DNA of 64,000 nt, taken from Gammaproteobacteria bacterium (lineage in GTDB: Bacteria; Pseudomonadota; Gammaproteobacteria; Burkholderiales; Burkholderiaceae_B). The position numbers and the translations under genes were made by a program. A model generated the notes under the pieces. It did not search any database and had not been told where the DNA came from. It saw only the letters and a program-made list of their open reading frames with translations. Shown here piece after piece: positions 46,462-55,594 of this stretch; position 1 is the first letter of the stretch; every line of letters begins with the position of its first letter. The stretch is taken from positions 1 to 64,000 of the forward strand of contig JAURJT010000020.1 of assembly GCA_030832095.1 (NCBI GenBank), read 5' to 3'.

Positions 46462-47375
46462 TGCTTAGGGACCTCAGTCGAAGGCACATCTTCAAGTAGC
46501 ATCGCAACAAGATCGCGTGCAAAGCTTGGCAAACGCTGCAGCTCGCGTACACAAATATGCAGGTTGCGGACCGACCACTCGTCTGACAGCCTGACGATCT
46601 TAATATTTAAGCGTTGGGCATAACGCCGCGCCGCTTGCTCGGGCACAACGCCAATGCCGACACCCGCTTCAATCATGCGGCAAACAGACTCAAAATTACT
46701 CACCTCAACCCGAAAGCGAAACGAATGGCCTAGGTTATCGGCTGCCTGAATCAAAAACGCATGAATTGCGCTCCATTCTGACAAACCAACGTATTCAAAG
46801 CCAAGGGTGTCAGCAAAAGCGACTTCAGACATTTCCCCCAAAGGGTGCTCGGCCGCAGTCACCAACACCAAGCGGTCGGCGCGATAGGGCAAAAATTCAA
46901 GCGCTGAGGCAGCGGGCTGACCCGCAACAATCCCAATGTCAGCCGAACCTTCGGCTACGGCCTTCACCACCAAATAACTCAACCGCTCGCGCAACTCAAC
47001 GGTGACATCAGGGTGAGAGGACAAATAGCGGCTCAAGACCGCCGGCATGAACTCGGTCATGGCGGTGGTGTTGGCCAGCACGCGAATCTGACCCTTAATC
47101 CCCCTTGAATACTCATGGATATCGCCCCGCAGGTGGTCAATTTGGCGCAACACCAAGCGGGCGTGTCGCATAAATGCTTCGCCTGAGGGGGTAAGGGTCA
47201 CCCCCTGGCTATTGCGATGAAACAAGCGGGTACCGAAATGATCTTCTAGGTTTTTCACCCGGTTACTGGCTGCGGGCAGTGACAGATGAGATTTTTCGGC
47301 CCCGCGGGTCAGGCTGCTCGCATCGCCAATATTGACCATGAGCTGCAAGTCGGTCAAATCAAAATGGTTGGCCAT
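46458..47375 (-). CDS. LysR-family transcriptional regulator
   Basis: The 305-residue regulator has an N-terminal wHTH (LMVNIGDASSLTRGAEKSHLSLPAASNRVKNLEDHFGTRLFHRNSQGVTLTPSGE). A periplasmic-binding-protein-type effector domain follows (IRVLANTTAMTEFMPAVLSRYL to GVGIGVVPEQAARRYA). It is divergent from the acyl-CoA dehydrogenase gene, the usual LysR arrangement, so it probably controls that operon in response to a pathway metabolite. Its stop overlaps rdgB, so readthrough into rdgB-hemW is likely. Confidence 0.92.
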   Translation of the reverse strand: MANHFDLTDLQLMVNIGDASSLTRGAEKSHLSLPAASNRVKNLEDHFGTRLFHRNSQGVTLTPSGEAFMRHARLVLRQIDHLRGDIHEYSRGIKGQIRVLANTTAMTEFMPAVLSRYLSSHPDVTVELRERLSYLVVKAVAEGSADIGIVAGQPAASALEFLPYRADRLVLVTAAEHPLGEMSEVAFADTLGFEYVGLSEWSAIHAFLIQAADNLGHSFRFRVEVSNFESVCRMIEAGVGIGVVPEQAARRYAQRLNIKIVRLSDEWSVRNLHICVRELQRLPSFARDLVAMLLEDVPSTEVPKQ

Positions 47376-47455
47376 TGTGTTTTTTTAGTACCTTAATCAT
47401 TCAAAAAGCCGAGGTTAATGAAACACCAATGGTCAAAAAGCGCGTACTGGTGCAC

Positions 47456-47482
47456 ATTATCGGCTGAATCTCAGCCCATAAT
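47456..47482. promoter_or_regulatory. 27-bp dyad in the LysR / acyl-CoA dehydrogenase promoter region
   Basis: ATTATCGGCTGA and TCAGCCCATAAT form arms that pair at 11 of 12 positions around a 3-base centre (ATC). The dyad ends 21 bases before the dehydrogenase ATG and lies in the divergent gap. No T-run follows. An operator, perhaps for the adjacent LysR protein, is the best guess. Confidence 0.55.
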
Positions 47483-47503
47483 CATAAAGCCATACGCAAA
47501 ATC

Positions 47504-48664
47504 ATGAATACCCACGATCATCAGTACCAAGACATTCGCGATGCCATCCGTGACCTGTGCAAACAGTTTCCAGACGAGTACTTTCGCAAGGTCGACGAGG
47601 TACGCGGCTACCCCGAAGAGTTTGTCAACGCTCTTACCCAAGCTGGCTGGATGGCGGCGCTGATTCCGCAAGAGTACGGTGGCTCAGGCTTGGGCCTAAC
47701 CGAAGCTTCGGTCATCATGGAAGAAATTAACCGTTGCGGCGGTAACTCTGGCGCCTGCCATGGTCAGCTGTACAACATGGGTACCCTACTGCGCCATGGT
47801 TCAACCGAGCAAAAAAATCAGTACCTGCCAAAGATCGCGGCGGGCGAGTTGCGCCTGCAATCGATGGGAGTCACCGAGCCCACCACAGGCACCGACACCA
47901 CAAAAATTAAAACAACCGCCGTCAAAAAAGGCGATCGTTACGTGATCAACGGCCAAAAAGTTTGGATTTCGCGTGTTCAGCACTCGGATCTGATGATTTT
48001 GTTGGCGCGCACGACACCACTTGAGCAAGTGACAAAAAAATCTGAAGGGATGTCGATTTTTATCGTCAACTTGCACGATGCAATTGGTCACGGTTTAACC
48101 GTTCGACCAATCTTGAACATGGTCAATCACGAAACCAACGAATTGTTTTTTGATAATCTCGAGATCCCCGCCGAAAACTTAATTGGCGAAGAAGGTAAGG
48201 GATTTAAATACATTCTTGACGGCTTAAATGCCGAGCGCGCGCTGATCGCCGCCGAGTGTATTGGCGATGGCTATTGGTTTGTGGATCGTATCTCGAAGTA
48301 TGTGAAAGATCGCATTGTGTTCGGGCGTCCAATCGGGCAAAACCAGGGCGTTCAATTTCCGATCGCACGTTCGTTCATCAACGTTGAGGCCGCCAGCCTG
48401 ATGCGCTATGAGGCTTGCCGTTTGTTTGATAACAAACAGCCTTGCGGCACCCAAGCTAACATGGCTAAGCTCTTGGCCGCGGATGCCTCATGGGAAGCCG
48501 CCAATGCCTGCCTGCAATTTCACGGCGGCTACGGTTTTGCCTGCGAGTACGATGTCGAGCGCAAATTCCGCGAAACCCGCTTGTATCAAGTTGCCCCAAT
48601 TTCAACTAATCTGATTTTGTCGTATGTCGCCGAACACGTGCTCGGCCTTCCTCGTTCGTTTTAA
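47504..48664 (+). CDS. Acyl-CoA dehydrogenase family protein
   Basis: The 386-residue flavoprotein has the ACAD N-terminal helical domain (LTQAGWMAALIPQEYGGSGLGLTEASVIMEEI), the beta domain (LQSMGVTEPTTGTDTTKIKTTA, INGQKVWISRVQHSD) and the C-terminal helices with FHGGYGFACEYDVERKFRETRLYQV. The usual catalytic Glu of short/medium-chain enzymes (YEGT) is replaced here by API. A Glu at the alternative position used by isovaleryl-CoA and long-chain enzymes is present in GLNAERALIAAE. It probably oxidises a branched or unusual acyl-CoA; substrate unknown. First gene of a three-gene plus-strand unit. Confidence 0.9.
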   Translation: MNTHDHQYQDIRDAIRDLCKQFPDEYFRKVDEVRGYPEEFVNALTQAGWMAALIPQEYGGSGLGLTEASVIMEEINRCGGNSGACHGQLYNMGTLLRHGSTEQKNQYLPKIAAGELRLQSMGVTEPTTGTDTTKIKTTAVKKGDRYVINGQKVWISRVQHSDLMILLARTTPLEQVTKKSEGMSIFIVNLHDAIGHGLTVRPILNMVNHETNELFFDNLEIPAENLIGEEGKGFKYILDGLNAERALIAAECIGDGYWFVDRISKYVKDRIVFGRPIGQNQGVQFPIARSFINVEAASLMRYEACRLFDNKQPCGTQANMAKLLAADASWEAANACLQFHGGYGFACEYDVERKFRETRLYQVAPISTNLILSYVAEHVLGLPRSF

Positions 48665-48676
48665 TAGGTGATAGAC

Positions 48677-50068
48677 ATGACTGCTGCTCGCCCTTCAACC
48701 TCACCCCTCGTGTTGTACCCCAGCGCAGAGTTGGCGAAATTTGCCTCGCAACTGCAGTACAGCGATATCCCAGAAGCCGTCAGTTTGCGCTGCGAAGATT
48801 TGTTTTTAGACACCATGGCTTCAATTCTGGCTGGCTCGGGTGCCCGCGCAGTCAAAGCGATGGCCAAATACGCAGAAAGAATGGGCCCCGCTGACGGCAA
48901 GTCTGAAGACTTTGTCAATCGACGCAAAACCTCGCCCGTATTTGCAGCGATGGTGAACGCAGCGGCTTCGCATGTCGTTGAACAGGACGATGTGCACAAC
49001 GGTTCAGTCTTTCACCCCGCCGCAGTGATTTTTCCACCTGCGTTAGCGGTGGCTCAGGCCATTGGCGCTTCGGGTAAAGACTTCATCACCGCTTCGGTGG
49101 TTGGCTACGAAGTCGGCATCCGTGTTGGTGAATTTTTGGGTCGTTCTCATTACAAGATTTTTCACACCACAGGTACCGCCGGTACGGTTGCAGCAGCGGT
49201 CACCGTGGGCCACCTGCTTAAACTGAACCCCGAGCAAATGCTGCACGCGATCGGTTCGGCTGGCACACAGGCCGCCGGCCTCTGGGAGTTTCTGCGCGAC
49301 GCGGCCGATTCGAAGCAATTGCACACCGCGCACGCCGCCGCAAACGGCTTAGCCTCTGCGTATTTGGCACTTGATGGCTTTACCGGGGCGCGCCGGATTC
49401 TTGAAGGTGCCCAAGGCATGGCCGCTGGCATGTCAACCGATGCGGATCCGGCCAAGCTAGTTGATCGCCTAGGCTCACGCTGGGCCTTACCTGAAACCTC
49501 GTTTAAGTTTCACGCTTCATGCCGTCATACCCACCCTGCTGCTGACGCTTTGCAACAGGCAATGAAGCAACATGGTCTAAAAGCCAGTGACATCGCTTCG
49601 GTGGTCACACACGTGCACCAAGGGGCCATCGATGTGTTGGGTCCGGTGACTGATCCACAGACGGTGCATCAGTCGAAATTTTCGATGGGTACCGTGTTAG
49701 CGCTGATTGCTCTGCGTAATTCGGCCGACTTGGCTGGTTTCGACGGCGCCTTAAAAGATGCAACAGTTGCGAACTTTCGCGATCGCGTCTCCATGGAGCT
49801 AGACGAAGAGGTTGACACTGCTTATCCGCAGCGCTGGATTGGTAAAGTCACTGTGAAGACAACCGACGGTCGTTCAGTGACTGGCCGTGTTGACGAACCA
49901 AAAGGCGACCCAGGCAATACCTTATCGCGCGATGAGATCGAGTTCAAAGCGATGCGTTTGGGCACCTACGAGGGCGCGGCCACCGAAGCTCAGGTCAAAG
50001 CACTGATCAAAACTGTTTGGGGCATTCGTGGGCAAAACGTGCTTGGCGATATCTTAGCTAGGCCCTAA
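48677..50068 (+). CDS. MmgE/PrpD family protein
   Basis: This 463-residue protein belongs to the MmgE/PrpD fold, which includes 2-methylcitrate dehydratase, cis-aconitate decarboxylase and iminodisuccinate epimerase. Visible family parts are the N-terminal DTMASILAGSGARAVKA, AAASHVVEQDDVHNGSVFHPAAVIFPPALA with the conserved Asp/His region, VVGYEVGIRVG, HTTGTAGTVAAA, and SFKFHASCRHTHPAADAL with substrate-binding residues. The ATG at 48677 has AGGTG at 8 bases, which decides it over a GTG three codons upstream. It likely acts on a dicarboxylate or CoA-linked intermediate; exact reaction not deducible. Confidence 0.9.
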   Translation: MTAARPSTSPLVLYPSAELAKFASQLQYSDIPEAVSLRCEDLFLDTMASILAGSGARAVKAMAKYAERMGPADGKSEDFVNRRKTSPVFAAMVNAAASHVVEQDDVHNGSVFHPAAVIFPPALAVAQAIGASGKDFITASVVGYEVGIRVGEFLGRSHYKIFHTTGTAGTVAAAVTVGHLLKLNPEQMLHAIGSAGTQAAGLWEFLRDAADSKQLHTAHAAANGLASAYLALDGFTGARRILEGAQGMAAGMSTDADPAKLVDRLGSRWALPETSFKFHASCRHTHPAADALQQAMKQHGLKASDIASVVTHVHQGAIDVLGPVTDPQTVHQSKFSMGTVLALIALRNSADLAGFDGALKDATVANFRDRVSMELDEEVDTAYPQRWIGKVTVKTTDGRSVTGRVDEPKGDPGNTLSRDEIEFKAMRLGTYEGAATEAQVKALIKTVWGIRGQNVLGDILARP

Positions 50069-50114
50069 GCTAACAAGATCTGAGACAAGCAACCTAAAAA
50101 AGGATGACAGCATC

Positions 50115-50864
50115 ATGCGTTTAAATAACAAAGTTGCAATCGTGACTGGTGCCGCAAGCGGCTTTGGTGCAGAAATTGCCCGGTGCTATGTGCGTGAGGG
50201 TGCAAAAGTTGTGATCGCCGATCTCAACGAAGCTAGTGCGCAGAAGGTTGCTGCCGAGCTAGGCGCTGCAGCCATTGCGGTGAAGTGTGATGTCAGCAAA
50301 CGCGCTGATGTGGACCGGGCTGTTGCCTTAGCCATGTCAAGCTTTGGTGGCGTGGATATCGTTGTCAATAACGCTGGTTACACGCATAAGAATCAGCCTT
50401 TTCTCAACGTTGACGAAGCCTCTTTTGATCGTTGCTTTGACGTGAACGTGAAAGCGATTTACCACATGATCAACGCAGTCGTGCCCATGATGCGCTTGAA
50501 AAAATCAGGCTGCATCATCAATACGGGTTCGACGGCAGGGATTCGGCCAAGACCCGGTTTAACTTGGTACAACGCCTCAAAAGGCGCAGCAAACTTGCTG
50601 ACCAAATCGTTGGCCGTTGAACTTGCCCCGGATAACATCCGCGTCAATGTGATATGCCCAGTGATTGGCGACACAGCCATGCTGGGTGATTTTATGGGTG
50701 TACCCGATACCCCCGAGAATCGCGCACGTTTTATTGCCACCATCCCGATGGGCCGCATGAGTCAGCCGCGCGACATCGCGAATGCTGCGGTGTTTTTAGC
50801 CTCTGACGAGGCGTCGTTTTTGACGGGTGTTGAGTTGCCGGTTGACGGCGGGCGAACCATCTAA
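50115..50864 (+). CDS. Short-chain dehydrogenase/reductase (SDR)
   Basis: The 249-residue classical SDR has the cofactor motif TGAASGFG. Asp37 after the second strand (VVIADLNE) suggests NAD preference. NNAGYTH, the catalytic Ser in NTGSTAG and the YNASK Tyr-Lys pair are intact, and the C-terminal FLTGVELPVDGGRTI is typical. It probably oxidises a hydroxy-acid or hydroxyacyl intermediate of the same pathway as the preceding dehydrogenase and MmgE/PrpD protein, 47 bases after the latter. Confidence 0.9.
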   Translation: MRLNNKVAIVTGAASGFGAEIARCYVREGAKVVIADLNEASAQKVAAELGAAAIAVKCDVSKRADVDRAVALAMSSFGGVDIVVNNAGYTHKNQPFLNVDEASFDRCFDVNVKAIYHMINAVVPMMRLKKSGCIINTGSTAGIRPRPGLTWYNASKGAANLLTKSLAVELAPDNIRVNVICPVIGDTAMLGDFMGVPDTPENRARFIATIPMGRMSQPRDIANAAVFLASDEASFLTGVELPVDGGRTI

Positions 50865-50903
50865 GGTCTAAGCTCGAGCGCTGCCACTGCCGTGCTCAAG
50901 CAA

Positions 50904-50927
50904 AGGCACGACGCGAGCAGCGTGCCT
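50904..50927. terminator. Hairpin between convergent SDR and rph genes
   Basis: AGGCACG and CGTGCCT pair perfectly over 7 bases around a 10-base loop in the 81-base convergent gap. Neither side has a T-run. It is a candidate terminator or barrier for both operons. Confidence 0.45.
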
Positions 50928-50945
50928 GTCTGTATCGTCTAAGGG

Positions 50946-51683
50946 TCAGGCGCGTGAACGCGCTTGCAGTCGAGCGAGCTCGCTAATGCCTTTCTCTGCC
51001 AATTGCAGCAAGGCATTGAGCTCAGCGCGATCAAAGGTATGACCTTCTGCCGTACCCTGCACCTCAACGTAATGCCCTGCGCCTGTCATTACGACATTCA
51101 TATCCGCATCGCAACCTGAATCTTCGGGGTAGTCGAGATCTAGTACGGCTCGCCCGTCGACCATGCCTACCGAAATCGCAGCGACTGAATCTTTAAGCGG
51201 ATTTTGTGTCAGCAAGCCTTGCACAAGCAAGCCGTCAACCGCATCGGCGACAGCAATCCAGGCACCGGTGATGCTCGCGCAGCGCGTGCCGCCATCAGCC
51301 TGAAGAACATCGCAGTCGATCTGAATTGTGCGTTCTCCCAATAACGACATATCCATGACCGCGCGCAGGCTGCGCCCAATCAGGCGCTGAATTTCTTGCG
51401 TGCGCCCCGATTGCTTGCCTTTGGCCGCCTCACGATCAGAACGGGTGTGGGTCGAGCGCGGCAGCATGCCGTATTCGGCTGTGACCCAGCCCTGCCCCTT
51501 ACCTTTTAAAAATGGCGGTACTTTTTCAAGCACACTGGCCGTGCATAACACTTGCGTCTCGCCCATCGAAATCAGCACTGAGCCCTCGGCATAGCGTGTA
51601 AATTGGCGCTGGATACTAACCTGACGCATGGCGTCGAAAACGCGACCTGAAGGGCGTGGCTGGCTAATGCTAGTATTTGACAC
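50946..51683 (-). CDS. rph: Ribonuclease PH
   Basis: RNase PH trims tRNA 3' ends phosphorolytically. The 245-residue protein carries [32 protein letters not shown] and the signature [45 protein letters not shown]. The phosphate site [22 protein letters not shown] is also present. The start is GTG at 51683. rph, rdgB and hemW are commonly adjacent in betaproteobacteria; here about 4.5 kb of LysR and catabolic genes lie between rph and rdgB. It diverges from ggt across 37 bases. Confidence 0.94.
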   Translation of the reverse strand: MSNTSISQPRPSGRVFDAMRQVSIQRQFTRYAEGSVLISMGETQVLCTASVLEKVPPFLKGKGQGWVTAEYGMLPRSTHTRSDREAAKGKQSGRTQEIQRLIGRSLRAVMDMSLLGERTIQIDCDVLQADGGTRCASITGAWIAVADAVDGLLVQGLLTQNPLKDSVAAISVGMVDGRAVLDLDYPEDSGCDADMNVVMTGAGHYVEVQGTAEGHTFDRAELNALLQLAEKGISELARLQARSRA

Positions 51684-51720
51684 GTTAAATTCTCACAAAG
51701 ACTAATGAATAAGGTGACGC

Positions 51721-53679
51721 ATGCTTGAGGGTTGTAGACAGCAAATGCGATGGACTCACAGTATACGCAGCGCTCGAGGCGCTGTGTATCGTTTCTGTGT
51801 GGGCGGACTCATCGCGGGTATCGCCGCCGCGACCCTCCCCCCTGCCCGAGCACAGACTCTGACGCAAAAGGCTCCTGTCCAATCACTTCCTCAACCCCTG
51901 CCTCAACCCTCACATCAAGTTCAGACACAGCTAGCCCCACCCTCGGCGACTGCTCCAAACACCGCCATCACACGATACGACAATTCGTTTTCTATTTTTC
52001 ACCCCGAGCGCGGCCAGCGCGGCATGGTTGCTAGTGAGCAGCGACTCGCCTCGCAAGTAGGTGTCGATATTTTGGCGCAAGGTGGTAACGCCATTGATGC
52101 CGCTGTTGGCGTAGGGTTCGCCTTGGCAGTCGTGCTGCCCAACGCCGGCAATTTAGGCGGCGGCGGTTTTATGCTGGTTCAAACTGCCAAAGGCACTAAG
52201 CCTGTTGCACTTGATTTTCGTGAGGTTGCGCCCGCCTCTGCGTCACGCGATATGTACCTTGACGCGCAAGATCGCGTCATCACCGGCAAATCAACCCAAA
52301 GCCCTTTTGCCGTCGGTGTACCAGGCTCGGTTGCGGGCCTAGTGCGTGCCTTACAAGACTACGGCACGCTGTCGCTCGAGCAGGTTATCGCACCCGCCAT
52401 CCAATTGGCTGAAAACGGTTTTATTGTCAGTGCAGTGTTAGCCGAACAGTTCTCGTTGCAACGCACGCACTTAGGTCGTTGGCCCAGCACGCGCGAGATA
52501 TTTTTTAAACACAAAGATCCCTCAAACACTACCTGTACCCTGTCAGAATGCCCCCTCGACACGTTAACCACCTATCGCGCGGGCGAACGCCTGATCCAAA
52601 AAGATCTTGCCAATACGCTACGCCTGATTGCTCAGCAGGGGGCGGCAGGCTTTTATCAGGGCACCGTCGCACAGAAAATCGTCGCCGAACTCAATCTTGA
52701 CGGTCAGGCGCTGAGCCTGAAAGACTTACAAGACTACCGTGTGGTGCAGCGCGAAGCTGTACATGGCACGTATCGGGGCTTTGATGTTTACTCAATGCCT
52801 GCGCCAAGTTCTGGTGGCGTGCATTTAATTCAAATGCTCAACTTACTTGAACGCTATCCGCTGGCACAGTACGGTGCCGGCAGCGCGCAGGTGCTTCATC
52901 TCATTGCTGAAAGCGCTCGCTTGGCCTATGCCGATCGCGCTGAACATTTAGGCGATCCGGATTTTGTGAAGGTGCCGCAAAAGGGCTTGGTTGCAAAAAA
53001 ATATGCTAACGAACTGGCAGGAAAAATCAAGCTCGATCGCGCCACACCTAGCGCCACGGTCAAGCCTGGACAGCCACAAGCCTTTGAAAGCGACCAAACC
53101 ACGCACTTCTCGGTGATGGACGCAGCGGGTAATGTTGTGAGTTGCACATACACATTGAATTTGAATTTCGGCTCGGGCATTGTCGCGCGCGGCACAGGGG
53201 TGTTACTGAATAATGAGATGGACGATTTTTCGATTAAACCCGGCGTACCCAATGCCTTTGGCCTCATCGGCGGCGATGCCAACGCCATCGCGCCTGGCAA
53301 ACGGCCTTTGAGCTCGATGACTCCTGTCATTGTTTCCACCCCAGAGGGACTCGTGCTGGCCACAGGCTCTCCGGGTGGTGCCCGCATCATCACGACCGTG
53401 TTGCAGAACCTGGTCAATGTTATCGACTTTAAAATGAATATCGCCGAAGCGATTGCCGCTCCAAGAATGCATCATCAATGGCTGCCAGACTTTCTGCGCC
53501 TTGAACGAGGCTTTAGCCCCGATACTGTTGTCTTGTTAAAAAATATGGGGCATGAGGTTAGGATCATGCCCACCATGGGGCGTGTGCAAACCGTACAACG
53601 TCAGTCTAATCTTTTTTGGGGTGCCTCAGACCCACGTAATCCCGACGGTGCAGCGCTTGGACTCGGACTTAACCCCTGA
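51721..53679 (+). CDS. ggt: Gamma-glutamyltransferase (autoprocessing)
   Basis: Ggt is a periplasmic N-terminal nucleophile hydrolase that cleaves glutathione and gamma-glutamyl amides. The 652-residue precursor has a long basic N-terminus, a signal helix (VGGLIAGIAAATLPPARAQ) and a Pro/Gln-rich low-complexity linker (about 46-80). The large subunit starts near GMVASEQRLASQVG, with GGNAIDAAVGVGFALAVVLPNAGNLGGGGFML. The catalytic Thr460 in QTTHFSVMD starts the small subunit. LNNEMDDFS and SSMTP are the substrate and oxyanion regions. It diverges from rph and precedes yicC. Confidence 0.92.
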   Translation: MLEGCRQQMRWTHSIRSARGAVYRFCVGGLIAGIAAATLPPARAQTLTQKAPVQSLPQPLPQPSHQVQTQLAPPSATAPNTAITRYDNSFSIFHPERGQRGMVASEQRLASQVGVDILAQGGNAIDAAVGVGFALAVVLPNAGNLGGGGFMLVQTAKGTKPVALDFREVAPASASRDMYLDAQDRVITGKSTQSPFAVGVPGSVAGLVRALQDYGTLSLEQVIAPAIQLAENGFIVSAVLAEQFSLQRTHLGRWPSTREIFFKHKDPSNTTCTLSECPLDTLTTYRAGERLIQKDLANTLRLIAQQGAAGFYQGTVAQKIVAELNLDGQALSLKDLQDYRVVQREAVHGTYRGFDVYSMPAPSSGGVHLIQMLNLLERYPLAQYGAGSAQVLHLIAESARLAYADRAEHLGDPDFVKVPQKGLVAKKYANELAGKIKLDRATPSATVKPGQPQAFESDQTTHFSVMDAAGNVVSCTYTLNLNFGSGIVARGTGVLLNNEMDDFSIKPGVPNAFGLIGGDANAIAPGKRPLSSMTPVIVSTPEGLVLATGSPGGARIITTVLQNLVNVIDFKMNIAEAIAAPRMHHQWLPDFLRLERGFSPDTVVLLKNMGHEVRIMPTMGRVQTVQRQSNLFWGASDPRNPDGAALGLGLNP

Positions 53680-53800
53680 GAACCGGACAGCAAGACGACC
53701 TTGCGATTGAGACAGAGCAGCCTCGGTCAACTGAGGTTGCCCTGATCGAAGCGCTGAGGGAGCAAAAGATCTTGAACCAGTCATTTGTAAGGAATAAAGC

Positions 53801-54736
53801 ATGATTGCCAGCATGACCGCCTTCGGGCAAGGTAAGTTCACCGCACAATGCGGCGTCATTTCCGTTGAAATTAAAGCGGTCAACAGTCGCTATCTTGATG
53901 TGCTGTTTCGCATGCCTGACGAAATGCGTTTGGCTGAACAGCCAATCAGAGAGCGCTTAGCCAAAGGCTTGGTACGCGGCAAAATTGAGGTGCGCGCCAG
54001 TTTCACGCGCCCACCGGCCGAATCAGAACAACAACTCAGCGATACAGCCATGCAGCGCGTTGCCGCGCAACTCGCTCACATTCGCACAATTTTGCCCAAT
54101 ACCGAAAGCCCTCGCTTTCATGACATTATCAATTTAGCCGGCGGGCAACAAACTCAAACCGAACCCGAAGAATGGGCGCAAGCTTGTTTGACGGCGCTTG
54201 AGCCCGCCTTAGCGCAACTGCTTGAAGGTCGTCAGCGCGAAGGCGCTCGTCTGGCGCTCGCGATGCTTGAGACCGCTCAACAAGTCTCAGCGATCGTGAG
54301 CGAAGTCGAAGCGCTCATGCCGGTATTACTTGCGACACAGCGCGACAAGCTTGCTCAAAAACTTAAAGACACGCTGCAAAATGCCTTTCCGAATGGGTTC
54401 ACGCACATCAGTGGTGCAGAGCTGTCCGAACGCATCGCCAGTGAATCAAGCCTGTTTGCGTTGCGCATTGATGTTGCCGAAGAGCTTGCCCGCTTAAAGT
54501 CGCATCTCGCTGAGCTTGAATATTTGTTGTCAGGTCAACCGGCTAAAAAAAGCCAACCCAAACCAAGCGCGGCAGCGACCAGCATCGGCAAACGTCTAGA
54601 TTTTTTGTTTCAAGAAATGAATCGCGAAGCCAACACCTTGGGTTCAAAGGCCGGCAGCCTCGAGATGACACGTGCCGCCATGAACCTCAAACTCTTGATC
54701 GAACAAATGCGCGAGCAAGCGATGAACTTAGAGTAG
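53801..54736 (+). CDS. yicC: YicC family endoribonuclease-type protein
   Basis: YicC (RnaYC) proteins are ring-forming endoribonucleases linked to small-RNA turnover. The 311-residue product has the family start MIASMTAFGQG and EIKAVNSRYLDVLFRMPDEMR, the N-terminal domain end LVRGKIEVRA, and the conserved C-terminal block GKRLDFLFQEMNREANTLGSKA. AAGGA lies before the ATG. It is usually next to gmk; here four genes intervene. Its end overlaps the convergent barrel-protein gene by 9 bases. Confidence 0.9.
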   Translation: MIASMTAFGQGKFTAQCGVISVEIKAVNSRYLDVLFRMPDEMRLAEQPIRERLAKGLVRGKIEVRASFTRPPAESEQQLSDTAMQRVAAQLAHIRTILPNTESPRFHDIINLAGGQQTQTEPEEWAQACLTALEPALAQLLEGRQREGARLALAMLETAQQVSAIVSEVEALMPVLLATQRDKLAQKLKDTLQNAFPNGFTHISGAELSERIASESSLFALRIDVAEELARLKSHLAELEYLLSGQPAKKSQPKPSAAATSIGKRLDFLFQEMNREANTLGSKAGSLEMTRAAMNLKLLIEQMREQAMNLE

Positions 54737-55447
54737 GCTGAGGCTCACCCCAACCTCTGATTCAAAAGTGCTGATCAAGCGATAGCTTGACTGAGCCTCA
54801 ATGGTGACCCCATGCTGCTCAAGGGCCTGTTGCATCGCCGGCTGCTTCAATAGGTTTTCGCAGGCTGTTAAATCGTAGGCTTCAAAGAACACCACCCAGT
54901 TCACTCGCTGATCAGGTGCGCCACGTCGCGCTTCTTCGGGGCTTGGTGCAGCCCCCACACTGACCGAGGCCTCCCAGAGGGCGAGGCGCACTAAGCAATT
55001 GGCTTGGGCAAACCGAGGGTAAAGTGTTTGGGCAATGAAATCGCGCGCCACTTGTTCTTGACCAGACTTGGGCACGCATCGCAGTACCACGGCTTCACCG
55101 CCTAAGCCTGTCCCTGCCGCCCAAGTCTCGTCACAAACCGAGCGCACCATATTACGAAAATGCGGCATCATTTTTTTCGTGAGCGGCGTAGGCTCAACAA
55201 GGATATCTTTATATTCAGGTTGCTCGAGCACCGCAGCCTCGGTGCACGAGTAGAGCGCCATATACGCCTGAGAATCACCGAGCGCACGATAGCGACGAGC
55301 AGATAAAAACCCTGGTATCTGCATTCGTTGGCGCACATGCTCAGTTTGATACCACTCGTTAAATTCTGACTCGACGACTGGGTTGATGTCGTTCATCACG
55401 AATAACGTACAGGGAACAGAACGCTGAGGCTTTGTTGAAGTTGTCAT
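54728..55447 (-). CDS. Dimeric alpha/beta-barrel-like protein, copy A
   Basis: The 239-residue product of unknown function has two ferredoxin-like halves. The first contains the phrase FNEWYQTEHVRQRMQIPGFLSARRYRAL, typical of DUF4286/EthD-like and antibiotic-monooxygenase-like barrels. The second contains VVFFEAYDLTACENLL. It is clearly related to the protein at 63287-63958, which shares the FN-WY--EH---R----GF---RRY motif and the following ALY segment. No catalytic residue is certain. It sits between yicC and an amidase gene, diverging from the amidase, and could act on the same small molecule. Confidence 0.7.
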   Translation of the reverse strand: MTTSTKPQRSVPCTLFVMNDINPVVESEFNEWYQTEHVRQRMQIPGFLSARRYRALGDSQAYMALYSCTEAAVLEQPEYKDILVEPTPLTKKMMPHFRNMVRSVCDETWAAGTGLGGEAVVLRCVPKSGQEQVARDFIAQTLYPRFAQANCLVRLALWEASVSVGAAPSPEEARRGAPDQRVNWVVFFEAYDLTACENLLKQPAMQQALEQHGVTIEAQSSYRLISTFESEVGVSLSLL

Positions 55448-55594
55448 AGCTCGCTGAGTTGCAATGGAATCTAATTGGCTCGAATGGAATCTGATTGGCT
55501 TGTATTGCCAAGCTTAACCACCTTTATAATCCAAAAATCCCCTACCCACAGGCAGCGATCATCATCTGTTGCCGCCACTCAGCTTCACCAACCA

